Shown here in pieces: positions 45,493 through 54,741 of a stretch of DNA of 64,000 nt. Positions within the stretch are counted from its first letter, which is position 1, and every line of letters begins with the position of its first letter. A program made the position numbers and the translations under genes. Under the pieces are notes generated by a model. That model saw only the letters and a list, made by a program, of their open reading frames with translations, was not told the DNA's origin and searched no databases. The stretch is from Leptotrichia wadei (GTDB lineage: Bacteria; Fusobacteriota; Fusobacteriia; Fusobacteriales; Leptotrichiaceae), in assembly GCF_007990445.1 (NCBI RefSeq), contig NZ_AP019841.1, positions 186,001 through 250,000 on the forward strand. Direction: 5' to 3'.

Positions 45493-48084
45493 TAAATAGT
45501 GCAAGAATACTCGCAACTTTAGTCGTGAGATAAATTGCACGAAAATTTTAGTAAGCATATAGGGAAACTTGTATGTAGACACGGAGCAAAACCGTGCAAC
45601 GAAGAAACTGAATTGCTGGGAACTCTTAAAGCTAGTATAACCACAACATAATACCTTCGTTCAAATATGGTATAAGTGTGAAGGTAGCGAAAGCAGAAAA
45701 AATATACTAGATGGTGCAAGGTTAAATCCTAAACATTATGATAATAGACAATCAGCAGCTAATCCTGAAAAGGAAAGTTCAACGACTATCCCTCGTGAGG
45801 GGAGTACAATACAAGCGATTGGTATTGGAAGTGGTTTCGCCTAAGGTGTTGAGATACACTATGGATAAGATATAGTCTGTGCTTGTTAGAGATAACAAGA
45901 AGTTCAAGGCTAATCTCCTTAATTTATTAAGGAGTATATATGCCATGAGAACTGCATAAGTAGTAGCGAACTTATGTGAACGACGCTTCCCACTGTTGTG
46001 GGGTTTTAAAAACTTTAAAAATATTTAAAAAATATTACTTTTTAATAGATAAAATGTAGAATATACGGTATAATATCTCTGATGAAAAGGAGGTGATTAT
46101 ATATGTATTTAACATTAAAACAACAAGTAAAACATCTTAGTAAAAAGGAGTTTAGGAATTTAAAATATTTATCTCATATAGCCAAGAACTTAACTAATGA
46201 AGCTATATATAATGTTAGACAACACTATTTTCAAAATAAAAAGTATTTAAGTTATAACGAAAACTATAAAATGCTTAAAAATAGTGAAAATTACAAGAAA
46301 TTAAATTCTAATATGGCTCAACAAATTCTAAAAGAAGTAGACGGAAGTTTTAAATCATTTTTTGGACTTTTAAAACTTGCTAAAAACGGTCAATATGATA
46401 ATAAAAAAATAAAATTACCTAAATATTTTGCTAAAGATGGTTTTACAACTCTTGTTATAGGTTTTGTAAGATTAAAAGATGATATGCTGATAGTTCCTTA
46501 TTCAAATTCGTTTAAGAAAACTCATCAGGAAGTTAAAATTAAGCTACCACCAGTATTAAAAGGCAAGAAAATAAAAGAGATTAGAATAATACCAAAACAA
46601 CATTCTAGGTACTTTGAAATTCAATACATTTATGAGGTAGAAGAAGTTCAAAGGGAATTAAATGAAAACAATGCACTAGGAATTGATTTAGGTATAGATA
46701 ATCTTTGTACTTGTGTAACTAATAATGGAGCATCATTCATAATAGATGGTAGAAAATTAAAATCAATAAATCAATACTATAACAAGACAAATGCAAAATT
46801 GCAAAGCATTAAAGATAAGCAAAAGATAGAGCATATAACATTAAGGCAAAAGAGAATAGCTAGAAAGAGAAATAATCGTATAGAAGATTATCTTTCAAAA
46901 GTAGCAAGAATAATTGTAAATTATTGTCTTAATAATGATATAGGAAAACTAGTTCTAGGATATAATGAAGATTTTCAAAGAAATTCAAATATAGGAAGTA
47001 TAAATAATCAAAACTTTGTAAACATACCATATGGAAAATTAAGAGATAAATTAATATATCTATGTAAACTATATGGAATAGAATTTAAACTGCAAGAAGA
47101 GAGTTATACATCAAAAGCAAGTTTCTTTGATGGAGATATAATTTCAGTATACGATAAAGAAAATCCGCAAGAATATATATTCAGTGGAAAAAGAATAAAA
47201 AGAGGACTATATCAAACAAGTGCAGGTAAACTCATAAATGCGGATTGTAATGGAGCATTAAATATTTTAGGGAAAAGTAAAGTTGTGGACTTAAGTGTCC
47301 TATACAATAGAGGTGAGCTGAACACACCTAAAAGAATAAGGGTAGTGTAAAGCTATCAAACTTCTTAGAAAATTTTTGAATATTTTTAAAGATTTTAGAA
47401 CCCTGTGACTTTAGTCGTGGGAGGTTCAGGAGAGAAATTGTAAAAGAACCAGTAAATATGTCAAACATTAAAGATAATAAGAGTTTAAATCCGTTTTCGA
47501 CTTTTAGATATATAAAGGAACTTGATGGATTTTCAAAATTTTTCTGTCTTATAATTTTTTTATCTGGAATTGGGATTTATTCTTATGCGAGCGCGTTAAA
47601 TTATTTTTTTAAATTTTACGAAAAGGTTTCGGCAGATACAATCGGAACTTTTGTAATGTGTTCATCACTTTTGGCATTTTTAGGGACGGCATTTTTTCTA
47701 GAAAAGTTATTAAAGAGATTTAAAGAAAAAATTATTCATAAAGTTATGATTTTTACTGGTATAATATTGATGTCATTTATATTTTTTAGAGTAAAGTCAG
47801 GAACGACGCCATATTTTATAATGGCTGCTTATACAATGACCTATGAAATAGTACGTTCTCTTGGAAATACGATTATTGCTAGAAGATATGTTGAAAATCA
47901 AGGTAAAATTCTAGGAGTAGTGTCTGCAGCAGATTCGCTTGGAAATGCTGTTGGTTCTTTTTTATCTGGGCATTTACTGGCATTTAATCCATTTTTGCCA
48001 TTTATTGCGAATATTGGAATAATGGCTGTTGTACTAATTTTAATCAAAAATTTTAGTCGTGTTTTTTTGATAAATTCTGATTGA
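44963..48084 (+). CDS. Major facilitator superfamily transporter gene split by an IStron
   Basis: Exons 44963-45492 and 47430-48084 total 1185 bases and, joined at TTTAT|GAGAGA, give one open frame of 394 aa, the normal MFS length. Exon 1 holds about six helices with the MFS loop motif GALADRFGMKRIFVLMPFFYG and RIVAGFVSGGTFAVAFGYVSQLSEKEEKAKNIA. Exon 2 holds the second half (FCLIIFLSGIGIYSYASALNYFFKFYEKVSADTIGTFVM .. QGKILGVVSAADSLGNAVGSFLSGHLL). The substrate is unknown; drug/metabolite efflux is typical. ATG 44963 is preferred over 44954 because AAGGAG ends at 44953. Unspliced, the protein stops at 45497, in the element. Confidence 0.85.
45493..47429 (+). mobile_element. IStron 4: group I intron with intact tnpB, inserted in the MFS gene
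   Basis: A 1937 bp element in sense orientation. The 5' flank is TTTAT and the end GGTTCAG. Intron core: Q CAATCAGCAGC at 45749, R GTTCAACGACTA at 45777-45788, S AAGATATAGTC at 45867-45877, P7 by GACTA/TAGTC. A CATAAG/CTTATG hairpin follows (45954-45975), then a CCCAC/GTGGG hairpin, an internal promoter (TATAAT at 46069-46074) and tnpB. The right end carries the imperfect hairpin around TTTAGTCGTGGG. Known IStrons, such as those of Clostridioides difficile, have this architecture: intron core first, transposase genes second, 3' splice site at the far end. There is no tnpA, so a Y1 transposase would have to act in trans. Confidence 0.9.
46103..47350 (+). CDS. tnpB: TnpB RNA-guided nuclease of IStron 4 (IS1341-type, no zinc finger)
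   Basis: 415 aa. RuvC-I is ALGIDLGIDNLCTC (catalytic D), RuvC-II is LVLGYNEDFQRN (catalytic E), and RuvC-III is NADCNGALNIL (catalytic D), so the nuclease triad is intact. Between II and III the usual CxxC..CxxC zinc ribbon is missing; instead it reads EESYTSKASFFDGDIISVYD..GKRIKRGLYQTSAGK, like the TnpB group with EEYTSKxSxxDG. The N terminus (MYLTLKQQVKHLSKKEFRNLKYLSHIAKNLTNEAIYNVRQHYF) is the WED-like part. TnpB cuts DNA next to its target-adjacent motif using an RNA from the element's 3' end. A strong RBS AAGGAGGTG precedes it. Confidence 0.93.
   Translation: MYLTLKQQVKHLSKKEFRNLKYLSHIAKNLTNEAIYNVRQHYFQNKKYLSYNENYKMLKNSENYKKLNSNMAQQILKEVDGSFKSFFGLLKLAKNGQYDNKKIKLPKYFAKDGFTTLVIGFVRLKDDMLIVPYSNSFKKTHQEVKIKLPPVLKGKKIKEIRIIPKQHSRYFEIQYIYEVEEVQRELNENNALGIDLGIDNLCTCVTNNGASFIIDGRKLKSINQYYNKTNAKLQSIKDKQKIEHITLRQKRIARKRNNRIEDYLSKVARIIVNYCLNNDIGKLVLGYNEDFQRNSNIGSINNQNFVNIPYGKLRDKLIYLCKLYGIEFKLQEESYTSKASFFDGDIISVYDKENPQEYIFSGKRIKRGLYQTSAGKLINADCNGALNILGKSKVVDLSVLYNRGELNTPKRIRVV
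47250..47449 (+). ncRNA. Predicted omega/reRNA of TnpB at the right end of IStron 4
   Basis: In IS200/IS605 elements the guide RNA overlaps the end of tnpB and the right end of the element, and its guide is the flanking host sequence. Here the scaffold would run through AAACTTCTTAGAA and the TTTAGTCGTGGG hairpin to GGTTCAG, with the guide starting at GAGAGAAATTGTAAAAGAAC (47430 on). The target-adjacent motif would be TTTAT. The 5' limit is a guess. No direct evidence of expression. Confidence 0.5.
47430..48084 (+). CDS. MFS transporter exon 2
   Basis: Starts with the last base of the split ATG codon, then REIVKEPVNMSNIKDNKSLN and the C-terminal six helices. The ATG at 47458 lies in the cytoplasmic loop and would give only half a transporter. 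Confidence 0.85.
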
Positions 48085-48146
48085 TTAAGTAGTTTTAAAA
48101 AAGAGGAAATAAAATCTCTTTCATTAGGTAACGGATTTATTATAAA

Positions 48147-48164
48147 AAGGGGCCTTGACCCCTT
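48147..48164. terminator. Hairpin between convergent genes
   Basis: AAGGGG-CCTTGA-CCCCTT, flanked by A's on the left; read on the minus strand it is followed by TTTTTATA, so it could terminate the DUF1269 gene, and it may act in both directions. A smaller AAAGAG/CTCTTT hairpin lies at 48099-48120. It belongs to the CAAGG/CCTTG hairpin family. Confidence 0.55.
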
Positions 48165-48191
48165 GCCATAAAATAAACCAAAATATATTTT

Positions 48192-48863
48192 CTATTTTTT
48201 AAATTTATTTTTTAAATCTAATACAAATTTTGTTAAATCTTCAGTAAATGCTTCTGCATTAACCTTTACTTTTTCTGAAAAATTATCTAAATTGTCTTTT
48301 ATTTCTTTAGATTTATTTTCAAATTTTTCCTTTAGTTCTTTATATTCAATATCTGTTCTTAATTTTCTTTCATATTCTTCCGCCAATTCCAAATCTTTTC
48401 TTACAATTTTTGCATCTTTTCTTAAAATAGTTTCTGTTTCATATTTATTCAAAAAGTTATCAAGTTCAGAAGTGTTTGATTCAGATGTTAGCAAAATTAA
48501 GGCATAATGGTCATTTACCAAATATTTTGACACATCTTCAAATATACCAACTACTTTTTTATCAGCCTTTTCACCATGGCTTCCGCCTATTAAAGCTCCG
48601 ATAGTTCCTCCAAAAATAACACCTAATGGTCCTCCAATAATTCCGATGAAGCTTCCAAGCAGACCACCGTTTAAAAATCCAATATTCCCATTTTTATTTA
48701 CTTCAAATCCATCTTTAAAGGATAATTTATCACTTTCTTTTTTTACAACAGCCGCCTGTGTAATTATATAATTTTCCCCAACATATTTTTCTTTTATATC
48801 CGCCAATGCTTCAAATGCGCTTAACTGATTCTTAAATGTCGCAAGTAATACATTATTTTCCAT
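48192..48863 (-). CDS. DUF1269 domain-containing protein
   Basis: The N-terminal part (VLLATFKNQLSAFEALADIKEKYVGENYIITQAAVVKKES) and the glycine-zipper membrane hairpin (GFLNGGLLGSFIGIIGGPLGVIFGGTIGALIGGSHGEKADKK) match the DUF1269 family. The C-terminal 90 residues form a charged coiled-coil that is longer than in most members. Family function is unknown. An upstream ATG adds six residues, but AAAGGAT before the ATG at 48863 favours MENNVLLATF. Confidence 0.85.
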   Translation of the reverse strand: MENNVLLATFKNQLSAFEALADIKEKYVGENYIITQAAVVKKESDKLSFKDGFEVNKNGNIGFLNGGLLGSFIGIIGGPLGVIFGGTIGALIGGSHGEKADKKVVGIFEDVSKYLVNDHYALILLTSESNTSELDNFLNKYETETILRKDAKIVRKDLELAEEYERKLRTDIEYKELKEKFENKSKEIKDNLDNFSEKVKVNAEAFTEDLTKFVLDLKNKFKK

Positions 48864-48935
48864 AATTATCGATCCTTTCATATCTTGTTTTTATACATTT
48901 TACTCCTTTTAAAATAGTTTTTATTGTGCTGTCAC

Positions 48936-50579
48936 TTATTTTTTACTTTTCAAAAATAAATTTATTCCCATAATTCCAGCAATAATAAATCCCAATAATC
49001 CTAATCCAGAAATCCCAAAAATTTTTGGCGGGATATTTGCCAAAGCCAGTATTGATGATCCAACAAACAGTGATGAGATAATAATCGCCAAAACTAGTTC
49101 CTCAAAAGTTTTTTGAAATTTCTCAAATCCAATTATTTCATGCCTATGTTTTAGTTCATTTTTTTGAATTTTTTCCAAAATTGTTTTTAAATCTGTCGGC
49201 AAAGTTAGCCAGTTTTCAGAAAAAGTTTCCAGTTTTCTTGTTTCCTTTTTAAAAATATTAATCGGATTTATTCTCTCCTTTGCAATTTTGTCCATATATG
49301 GCTGCATAACTTCATTAATGTTAAGATTTGGATCTAAATGCCGTCCAATTCCTTCAATTTGACCAATTCCCTTTATCAGCAAATAAATATCTTCTGAAAG
49401 TAAAATTTGATTATCACTGAATATTTTTCTCGCTTTTTCAAAAATCGTAACAATATCTATATTTTCTAGTGAATTTTCATCAATCATTTCGATTATCCCA
49501 TAAAGTTCCCTCTCAAATTTTCTTTCATCTGGCACTTCAAATTTAATCGCTAATTCCTGTATTGTTTCAACCATTTTTTTCACATCTTTTTTTAGTGAAT
49601 AAATAATCAAGTTAATTAAAAATTCCCGCTCATTTGGATAAAGTTTTCCCATTGCCCCAAAATCAATAAATACAATTTGCCCATTTTCCTTTAAAAAAAT
49701 ATTTCCAGGATGAGGATCAGCATGAAAAAATCCATACTTCAAAAATTGCGTTAAATAAAGGTCAAGTCCAATTCTAGCTATTTTTTTAGGATCTTGCCCT
49801 ATTTTTATTATTTTTTCCTTGTCGGTAATTTTAAAGCCTTCTATCATTTCCATTGTGAGAATACGATCGTTGGAAAGCTGCTTGTACACAGCTGGCACGT
49901 GGATTCTGTCATCCTCTTTAAAGTTATTTGCAAATCGCTGCATATTACGAAGTTCATTATTTAAGGAAAGTTCCTCATTCAGCATTTTCTCAAAACTTTC
50001 CACAATATTTCCAATATTCATTTTTTTTATATCTTCATAATAATTTTCCAAAGTTTTTGCAAGATTTTTCATAATTTCCAAATCAATTTCCACAACAGGC
50101 TTTATATTTTCCCTCTGTATTTTTACAACAACTTTTTCTCCACTTTTTAACTTTCCCCTAAATACTTGTCCAATTGAAGCTGAGGCCATCGGTTCTTCTT
50201 CTATTTCCTCAAAATAGGCATCTATTTCAATCCCAAGTTCCAAATTCATTTTATTTTTTACATCAACTTTTTCAACTTCTACATTATCCTGCAATTTTTG
50301 AAGCTCTATGATCATTTCTTCAGGCAAAATATCCTTTCTATTGCTCAACATTTGTCCAAATTTCACATACACAGGACCCATTTCTTCAATTGCCATTCTT
50401 ATTCGCTCATAAAAAGTACAGGAATTTATTTCATTAATTTTGTCACTGTATTTTCGTTTTACATTTTTAGGAATATATCTTTCCAGTTCCCCCCTTTTAA
50501 ACAATTCATCAAATCCATATTTGGCAATTACAGAGGAAAGTTTCATAAGTCTTCTTGTTTTTTGCATAAAATCTACCAT
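48936..50579 (-). CDS. ABC1/UbiB/AarF family atypical kinase
   Basis: 547 aa with the family motifs: MGPVYVKFGQMLSNRKDILPEEMIIELQKLQDNV (KxGQ), EEEPMASASIGQVFRGKL (A-rich loop), KVVVKIQRE (lysine), TMEMIEGFKI, FFHADPHPGNIFLKENGQIVFIDFGAMG (catalytic loop and DFG). Two C-terminal transmembrane helices (LVLAIIISSLFVGSSILALANI and GLLGFIIAGIMGINLFL) anchor it. These proteins support isoprenoid-quinone synthesis in aerobes; in an anaerobic fermenter without an obvious quinone its job may be lipid handling. The quinone link is an inference from the family. Confidence 0.9.
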   Translation of the reverse strand: MVDFMQKTRRLMKLSSVIAKYGFDELFKRGELERYIPKNVKRKYSDKINEINSCTFYERIRMAIEEMGPVYVKFGQMLSNRKDILPEEMIIELQKLQDNVEVEKVDVKNKMNLELGIEIDAYFEEIEEEPMASASIGQVFRGKLKSGEKVVVKIQRENIKPVVEIDLEIMKNLAKTLENYYEDIKKMNIGNIVESFEKMLNEELSLNNELRNMQRFANNFKEDDRIHVPAVYKQLSNDRILTMEMIEGFKITDKEKIIKIGQDPKKIARIGLDLYLTQFLKYGFFHADPHPGNIFLKENGQIVFIDFGAMGKLYPNEREFLINLIIYSLKKDVKKMVETIQELAIKFEVPDERKFERELYGIIEMIDENSLENIDIVTIFEKARKIFSDNQILLSEDIYLLIKGIGQIEGIGRHLDPNLNINEVMQPYMDKIAKERINPINIFKKETRKLETFSENWLTLPTDLKTILEKIQKNELKHRHEIIGFEKFQKTFEELVLAIIISSLFVGSSILALANIPPKIFGISGLGLLGFIIAGIMGINLFLKSKK

Positions 50580-50662
50580 TTATTCTGCTTCTCCTTTTTC
50601 ACTTTTTTAATAGTCTTTTGTAAAAGGCTAAAATACAAGATTTTTAAATTAATTAAACTTTT

Positions 50663-51850
50663 TTAAAAGTATTTTGTAACATCGAAAAATACAATAATAA
50701 GCATTAATACAAGCAAAAATATCATTCCAATAAAATGAACCTTTTCTTCAATTTTTTTATTAATTTTAATTCCAAAAAATTCAGGAATTATAAAAATTAA
50801 TCTTCCTCCATCAAGTGCAGGAATTGGCAGCAAGTTCATAATTCCGATATTTATGGAAATTAAAATAAAGACACCAAGCATAGCAAACAGACCTCCTTGC
50901 CCATAAGCCTCTCCAATGACTTTAGGAAGCCCTACAGGACCTGTCATCTCCTTCATTGCTACTTTCCCTGTCACGAGCATTTTAACACCGTCAAGCGTCA
51001 TTTTAAAGTAATCTCCGAACATAATAAAACTTATTTTTATTCTTTCTCCAAATGTTGATTTTTGACTTAGTAAATGAATTCCAAGGATATTCCCCTTAGT
51101 TTTTTCACTATAAGTCAATTTTACATTTTCAGTAATTTCCTTGTTATTTCTCAATATTTTTAAAACAACATCTTCATTTTTATAACTTTGACTGATTTCA
51201 CCAATTTTTTTTGTCATCTCAGTCCAGTTTTTTATATTTTTACCATTAACTGCCAAAATTTTGTCATTTACTTTCAATTTTCCATTTGCTTTTGAATTTT
51301 GCTCAATTCCTCCAACTATTGCCTGTGAATATTGAGGAGGTACAGTTCCTGCAATAGAAAGCATTATGTATAAGGCAATCAAAGCGGAAATAAAATTCAT
51401 TACAACTCCTGCAATTAGCACAATAAATCTGCTAAATGGAGATTTTGTAAAAAATCCATTTTTCTGAATATTTTCCTGCCTTTTCAATTCTTGCTCTACA
51501 GCCGTATCTAATCTTTTTTCCACTTCACTAATAAATTCTTCATCTTTAATTTCATTCTCATTATTTTTTTCACCTTTCAATTTTTCAATAATTTCATCCA
51601 TTTTTTCCTTCTTAAATGCTTCCAAGTCAAACTTTTCAGGCTGCATTCCTTCAATATTGACAAATCCTCCCAATGGTAAAATTCTAATTGAATAAACTGT
51701 TTCCTTCTTTTTTACTGAAAAAATTTTTGGCCCCATCCCAATTGCAAATTCTGTAACAGGCATTCCAAAATATTTGGCTGTAGCAAAATGCCCTAGTTCA
51801 TGTATAAATACTATTATTCCTAAAATTATTATTGTAAAAATTATTCCCAT
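50663..51850 (-). CDS. rseP: Site-2 intramembrane metalloprotease RseP (M50 family)
   Basis: 395 aa. The zinc site IHELGH is in the first helix and NLLPIPALDGGRLIF in the last region supplies the third ligand. FAIGMGPKIFSVKKKETVYSIRILPLGGFVNIEGM is the family's membrane-reentrant loop. One PDZ domain (NSKANGKLKVNDKILAVNGKNIKNW) follows. An unusual lysine/glutamate-rich insert (about residues 75-125) separates the first loop from the next helix. It cleaves membrane-bound anti-sigma or signal peptides. The rest of the minus-strand group lies downstream or upstream with gaps of about 80 to 115 bases. Confidence 0.93.
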   Translation of the reverse strand: MGIIFTIIILGIIVFIHELGHFATAKYFGMPVTEFAIGMGPKIFSVKKKETVYSIRILPLGGFVNIEGMQPEKFDLEAFKKEKMDEIIEKLKGEKNNENEIKDEEFISEVEKRLDTAVEQELKRQENIQKNGFFTKSPFSRFIVLIAGVVMNFISALIALYIMLSIAGTVPPQYSQAIVGGIEQNSKANGKLKVNDKILAVNGKNIKNWTEMTKKIGEISQSYKNEDVVLKILRNNKEITENVKLTYSEKTKGNILGIHLLSQKSTFGERIKISFIMFGDYFKMTLDGVKMLVTGKVAMKEMTGPVGLPKVIGEAYGQGGLFAMLGVFILISINIGIMNLLPIPALDGGRLIFIIPEFFGIKINKKIEEKVHFIGMIFLLVLMLIIVFFDVTKYF

Positions 51851-51964
51851 TACTCACTCTCCATTTTTTATATTTATATTTTTAAATTATTAAAAAATAC
51901 TGCTTTAAATGAGAAAAACTCAAAAAAAGCAGTTAAATTCCAAAACTTAACTTTTGATATTTGA

Positions 51965-52507
51965 TTATAAGTAAGTACCGTCTCCTTCATCTTCTCCTAA
52001 TGAAGCATCAATATCTTCGTAATCAATTTCCATTGGAATAGAAGTTAAAACTTTATCGGTAACTTTTGACAAATGTGCACTCATTGCATAAGCGGCTCCA
52101 CTTACAAAATCTATTACCCTTTGTCCTACTTCATATTCTAGAAATTCCAAACTGAATGTTACAATTTTATTTTCTTTTATTGCATCTGCAATTAATCTCG
52201 AATCTTCAAAAACTTTTGGTCTAATAATCGAGACATTTACTTTAGATGTTGGCATTTTTGTAATTTCCTCCTTTTTTCCTACCCCAAAAAGGCTTCCTAT
52301 CCCCTTTTTTTCTTCAGGCTGTTTTTCTGGTTCTACACGGGCTGTTGCTGTTGTTTTGTGCTGAACTTTAGACTGCTGATTTTGTTGTGGCTGCTCTGTT
52401 GCCACTTCTTTTTTTTCATTTTCTGACAATTCTTCAGATAATTCGTCATCATCATCATCTTCAATGTCATCGCCAAAAAATTCCATTAATTTTTTTTTAA
52501 GTCCCAA
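51965..52507 (-). CDS. sepF: Cell division protein SepF
   Basis: 180 aa. An N-terminal amphipathic membrane-binding helix (GLKKKLMEFFGD) is followed by an acidic and Gln-rich linker, then the SepF core: VNVSIIRPKVFEDSRLIADAIKENKIVTFSLEFLEYEVGQRVIDFVSGAAYAMSAHLSKVTDKVLTSIP. SepF tethers FtsZ to the membrane and can replace FtsA. It is next to yggS, the common order in Firmicutes (yggS-sepF). Confidence 0.93.
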   Translation of the reverse strand: MGLKKKLMEFFGDDIEDDDDDELSEELSENEKKEVATEQPQQNQQSKVQHKTTATARVEPEKQPEEKKGIGSLFGVGKKEEITKMPTSKVNVSIIRPKVFEDSRLIADAIKENKIVTFSLEFLEYEVGQRVIDFVSGAAYAMSAHLSKVTDKVLTSIPMEIDYEDIDASLGEDEGDGTYL

Positions 52508-52518
52508 AGCATAACCTC

Positions 52519-53202
52519 CTATTCAAATAATTTACTTCCTATTCTAATTATAGTTGCACCATTTTTTAATGCTTCTATATAGTCATTTGACATTCCCATA
52601 GAAAGAGTTGTAATATAATCATATTTTTCCTGATATTCTTCCTTCAGATTTCTCATATTTGAAAAATAATCATTTATTTCTTCTTTGCTTGCCTCAAACG
52701 GAGCCATTGTCATAAAGCCTATTATTCTTACATTACTCATAGAAAAATATTTCTCGCTATCTTCTTTAAAATCTTCAATGTAAACTCCTGTTTTTGATTC
52801 TTCCTTTGAAACGTTAATTTCAATTAATCCATTTATAATTCTGTCATTTTCAATAGCTTTTTTATTTATTTCTTTTAAAAGTTCATAGGAATCAATTGAA
52901 TGTATTAAATTTACACTATTAATTATATACTTTATTTTATTTTTTTGCAACCTTCCAATAAAGTCCCATTTAATATTTTTATATTTTTCATCTGAAAATT
53001 CATTCAGCTTATCCCGATAAAGCTGAGCCCGATTTTCACCAAAGTAATCATAGCCCATTTCAATTAGAGTCTTATGTTCCTCTACATTAAGATACTTGCT
53101 TACAAACAGAATTTTAACTTTTTCAGGATAGGGAGAATATTTTTTTATATCTTCCAAAATTTTTTTATAATTCTGCTGAATTTTTGCACTGTTCAGTTCC
53201 AT
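52519..53202 (-). CDS. yggS: YggS family pyridoxal phosphate homeostasis protein
   Basis: 227 aa PLP-binding barrel. The PLP lysine is in VKILFVSKYLNVEEHKTLIEMGYDYFGENRAQ, then KWDFIGRLQKNKIKYI (family: WHFIGxLQxNK), IEINVSKEESKTG, and LSMGMSNDYIEALKNGATIIRIGSKLFE. It buffers free PLP. 11 bases separate it from sepF. Confidence 0.95.
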   Translation of the reverse strand: MELNSAKIQQNYKKILEDIKKYSPYPEKVKILFVSKYLNVEEHKTLIEMGYDYFGENRAQLYRDKLNEFSDEKYKNIKWDFIGRLQKNKIKYIINSVNLIHSIDSYELLKEINKKAIENDRIINGLIEINVSKEESKTGVYIEDFKEDSEKYFSMSNVRIIGFMTMAPFEASKEEINDYFSNMRNLKEEYQEKYDYITTLSMGMSNDYIEALKNGATIIRIGSKLFE

Positions 53203-53336
53203 TCCTGCTCCTTACTGTTTTGACTTGTTGTATTTGAGATATATTTGAAATCTTTTAATATAAAGCAATTTATTGTGTATATCTTTTATAAGAACAAATA
53301 TGATATTTTTACAATTACACTATTATAACCTTTTTT

Positions 53337-54632
53337 TTAAATAAATTCAACAAATACATCATTTGCTAGCAACATTCCCTTTTTTGTCAGTCGAATTCTT
53401 GCCTCACAAGTTTTTTTCACTATTTTTTTGTCAAAACCTCCATTATTTTTTGTATTTTTTTGTTTTACATAGAGAAATTCTTTATTTTTTTCATCAGTAA
53501 AATTTATTTTTTCCAGGAAAAATTTTTCCAGTAATCCACTTTCTATAAGTTTTTCAACCTTTTCATCTTCAAAATATTCAATTCCCTCTTGAATAAGCCG
53601 CAGCCCCAACATTTTTTTTAGCTTCTCGCTTTCAGTTTCATCCACAATTTCAACCGTATTTTCATCAACCGGCAATTTTCCATCATCAATCAGATTATAA
53701 TGTTTCTTAAAAGTCCGTACATTGCTGTGCCTATTATCGCCAAAATAACTAGCAGCACTCATTCCAACGCCAATAAATTTCTGATTTCGCCAATATTTCA
53801 AATTATGTCTTCCCGCATTTTTCTGCAATTTTCTTAAATCTTCAAATTTTTTTATTTCATTAATTTCAACATCTTTATCTTCATCATCTATTCTTGCAAA
53901 ATTAGAAATCTCATACTGACAATATCCATTTTCCCCAAAAAAATCAATAATTTTTTCATACATTTCTGCTTCCAAATCCTGATCAATTTCGGATAAAATC
54001 CCCTTTTGCAACTTGCTCCAAAAAACCGTTTCTTCTTCCCAAATAAGCGAATAAATCGACACATTTTCAGGTTTTAATTCCCGCAAAATATCAAGATCCC
54101 TTTGCAAATCCTCAAGACTTTGATTAGGAATTCCGAACATCAAATCCGCTGTAATATTGGAGAATCCTGCTTTTCTTGCCATTTTATAAACATTTATTGC
54201 ATCTTCAGAACTATGCTGTCTTCCAATAAATTTTAAAACATGATCTTGAAAACTCTGAATACCGATACTTAACCTATTTATTCCAATTTTGTTAAGTTTT
54301 TTCAGTTTTTCAAAAGTCACATCCGTCGGATTCAACTCCAGCGTAATTTCAGCATTTTCAGACCAATCAAGTTCGTCTAATATTTCACTTATCATCGCAA
54401 CAGGCAGTAAAGAAGGTGTTCCTCCGCCAAAATAAATTGTATCATATTTGATTTTTGGATACATTCTAATTTCTTTAATCAAATAATCAGTATATTTTCT
54501 ATATTCCTTTTTCATTCTCACAAATGTGCAAAAGTCGCAGTATTCGCACTTTTTATCACAAAATGGAATATGAATATATATTGCATCAATATTTTTTTCC
54601 TTCGATGCTTTAATATTTTTTACTTCAATCAT
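53337..54632 (-). CDS. hemW: Radical SAM heme chaperone HemW
   Basis: The iron-sulfur motif IYIHIPFCDKKCEYCDFCTF has CxxxCxxC plus the HemW-type following cysteine. YFGGGTPSLLP, ITLELNPTDVTFEKLKKLNKIGINRLSIGIQSF, and ADLMFGIPNQSLEDLQRDL are family blocks. The C-terminal HemW domain is present with a charged insert (about residues 250-285 and 370-400), making the protein 431 aa (usual about 380). It carries heme for insertion into proteins; the old name is oxygen-independent coproporphyrinogen oxidase-like protein. CPO activity is not implied. Confidence 0.9.
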   Translation of the reverse strand: MIEVKNIKASKEKNIDAIYIHIPFCDKKCEYCDFCTFVRMKKEYRKYTDYLIKEIRMYPKIKYDTIYFGGGTPSLLPVAMISEILDELDWSENAEITLELNPTDVTFEKLKKLNKIGINRLSIGIQSFQDHVLKFIGRQHSSEDAINVYKMARKAGFSNITADLMFGIPNQSLEDLQRDLDILRELKPENVSIYSLIWEEETVFWSKLQKGILSEIDQDLEAEMYEKIIDFFGENGYCQYEISNFARIDDEDKDVEINEIKKFEDLRKLQKNAGRHNLKYWRNQKFIGVGMSAASYFGDNRHSNVRTFKKHYNLIDDGKLPVDENTVEIVDETESEKLKKMLGLRLIQEGIEYFEDEKVEKLIESGLLEKFFLEKINFTDEKNKEFLYVKQKNTKNNGGFDKKIVKKTCEARIRLTKKGMLLANDVFVEFI

Positions 54633-54741
54633 TATTTTTTTACCTTTTTTAAATTACTTAATATATTTTACCATATGTAAGATGTGATTTCAAACTTTTT
54701 GCATTAATATCTTAATAAAAATTACAAAATTTCAGATAAAA

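Noticed and set aside
47458-48084. A separate half-size transporter starting at ATG 47458
   Set aside because: It encodes only the second six helices, and the frame continues upstream to the element border and into exon 1.
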